DNA of 64,000 bases from NCBI RefSeq assembly GCF_030553075.1, contig NZ_CP130701.1, positions 3,224,001 through 3,288,000 of the forward strand, written 5' to 3'. The notes beneath the pieces are model-generated. The model made no database searches, was not told the DNA's origin, and saw only the letters and a program-made list of their open reading frames with translations. Numbering within the stretch: the stretch's first letter is position 1; each line of letters starts with the position of its first letter. Of the stretch, positions 62,908 through 64,000 are shown one piece after another. The DNA comes from Halomonas sp. I5-271120 (GTDB lineage: Bacteria; Pseudomonadota; Gammaproteobacteria; Pseudomonadales; Halomonadaceae). The translations under genes and the position numbers were made by a program.

Positions 62908-64000
62908 ATGGAAGAAATATTCCATGCTGGGGAAGTTCATAAAAGGGCCGTTGGAAAGTCTTATATTTCCATCAGTCTTTCTCTGTTGCTGTCAGTTATT
63001 ATCTTGGCTTCCCAAGGCTGTGCCTTTGCGCCAGGAGGACATATAAGCTATGAGACTGACTCCCCTCCTATAGATGACTTAGTCGATATTAAGGCCATTA
63101 CGCCTGAGCTCGTGGCGGCCTATCGGAAAGATATCAATGGCGACATTGCTAGCTTGGTTCCACCTGAGATTCAGCAAGAGCTCGATGACTATCAATACCT
63201 CGTCGGGCCAGGGGATATTCTGAGTATCATTGTTTATGATCATCCGGAACTTACCATTCCGGCCGGCGCCGAGCGCAGCGCTGCGGAAACCGGGAATACC
63301 GTACATCCGAACGGGACAATTTTCTATCCTTATATCGGTAGCGTTCGTGTTGCAGGTAAGTCGTTGGATGAGATTAGGCGGCTTATTACTACCAACCTGT
63401 CTAATTACATCAATGATCCACAAGTTGAAGTCAATATCGCCGCCTACCGTTCCAAGAAGGTCTATGTGAGTGGTGCAGTCACTTCGCCAGGAACGTTGCC
63501 GATTACCAGCGTGCCCTTGACGGTGCTTGACGCGATGAGTCAAGTCGGTGGCGCCACCGAGAATGCCAACTGGCACAGTGTGATACTCAATCGGAAGGGC
63601 GGTAAGCAGGAAATCTCCCTGTATGCCTTGTTGCGGCAGGGCGATCAGGCGCAGAACCTGTTATTGAAGGATGGAGATGTTCTCCATGTGTCGACTCTTG
63701 AGAATCAGAATGTCGCCGTGCTCGGTCAGGTACGCACCCCCGGTAATCTAGCCCTCGGCAATGAGCGGATTACATTGACAACGGCCTTGGCAAGAGCTGG
63801 CGGTGTCATTGAAACAACCGCAAAGCCCTCCGGAATATTCGTGATACGGGTGCAGCCTCCAGAGAGTGATAAGCTGGCTACCGTTTATCAGTTAGACATC
63901 AGCAATGCCGCTGCATTGACTATGGGAACTCACTTCCCGCTACAACCAAAAGATGTAGTTTATGTGACGGCTGCGCCACTGGCTCGCTGGAACAATGTTA
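62908..64000 (+). CDS. Wza-type outer-membrane polysaccharide export lipoprotein (3' partial)
   Basis: The reading frame runs off the right edge after 364 codons. The start at 62908 has AAGGGAG upstream. The N-terminus is a lipoprotein signal (hydrophobic LSLLLSVIILASQ before GC). The mature part has a polysaccharide export domain (YLVGPGDILSIIVYDHPEL, PNGTIFYPYIGSVRVAGKSLDEIR) and SLBB domains (KKVYVSGAVTSPGTLPI; NVAVLGQVRTPGNLAL), as in Wza. It should form the outer-membrane pore for capsule or exopolysaccharide and is probably the first gene of that locus. Codon use is more AT-rich than its neighbours, common for surface polysaccharide loci. Confidence 0.92.
   Translation, partial: MEEIFHAGEVHKRAVGKSYISISLSLLLSVIILASQGCAFAPGGHISYETDSPPIDDLVDIKAITPELVAAYRKDINGDIASLVPPEIQQELDDYQYLVGPGDILSIIVYDHPELTIPAGAERSAAETGNTVHPNGTIFYPYIGSVRVAGKSLDEIRRLITTNLSNYINDPQVEVNIAAYRSKKVYVSGAVTSPGTLPITSVPLTVLDAMSQVGGATENANWHSVILNRKGGKQEISLYALLRQGDQAQNLLLKDGDVLHVSTLENQNVAVLGQVRTPGNLALGNERITLTTALARAGGVIETTAKPSGIFVIRVQPPESDKLATVYQLDISNAAALTMGTHFPLQPKDVVYVTAAPLARWNNV

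Overview
The window is GC-rich, densely coded bacterial chromosome. Its gene content (LapD/LapG-controlled type I adhesin, RdgC, LpxH, GlnS-CysS, RsuA-like and HrpB-like enzymes, a Yeh-type osmoprotectant importer, TRAP transport, a Wza-type exporter) points to a gammaproteobacterium. A halophile of the Halomonadaceae, such as Halomonas, is my best guess; this is inferred from content, not from a marker gene. I see no rRNA, tRNA, CRISPR array, prophage or insertion sequence.

Region 1 (1-15.4 kb) is a complete surface-adhesin module. It holds an outer-membrane TolC-like channel fused to OmpA and SPOR domains (5' end cut by the window), the inner-membrane ABC exporter, the HlyD adaptor, a LuxR-type regulator with a degenerate receiver, and a 2145-residue adhesin with 11 near-identical repeats, RTX repeats and a C-terminal type I secretion signal. 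Facing it are lapG and lapD, the periplasmic protease and the degenerate GGDEF/EAL c-di-GMP receptor. The adhesin has a Thr-Ala-Ala-Gly site where LapG is expected to cut, so cell attachment should be set by c-di-GMP.

Region 2 (15.4-24.8 kb) is mostly housekeeping: a CDF metal exporter, a PlsC-like acyltransferase, rdgC, lpxH, ppiB, glnS, cysS and a DUF1853 protein. Region 3 (24.9-28.9 kb) is an osmF-yehYXW-type importer with a good sigma-70 promoter. Region 4 (29.3-35.1 kb) is a branched-chain 2-oxoacid dehydrogenase operon (E1 alpha, E1 beta, two-lipoyl E2) followed closely by a Hanks-type protein kinase; a perfect 14-bp palindrome lies upstream.

Region 5 (35.3-41.75 kb) is a four-gene, translationally overlapping SMC/MukBEF-like cassette ending in a short Toprim protein. 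It looks like a divergent Wadjet/MksBEFG plasmid-defence system with the order C-B-A-D instead of A-B-C-D, a short JetD and an odd ATPase signature. This is the most promising candidate for something little described.

Region 6 (41.8-48.9 kb) joins a TRAP transporter (dctP-dctQ-dctM plus a MarR-like gene) to csiR, glaH and lhgO, the glutarate to 2-oxoglutarate route. A large AT-rich palindrome overlaps the glaH promoter. Region 7 (48.9-62.4 kb) holds a SulP transporter, rarD, an omega-amidase-like nitrilase, an rsuA-like pseudouridine synthase, a small outer-membrane barrel, pyrC, hrpB, an RpiR regulator with an aminotransferase, a ZIP transporter and a cold-shock gene. Region 8 (62.4-64 kb) is a long AT-rich leader with palindromes, then the start of a Wza-type polysaccharide export gene that runs off the window.
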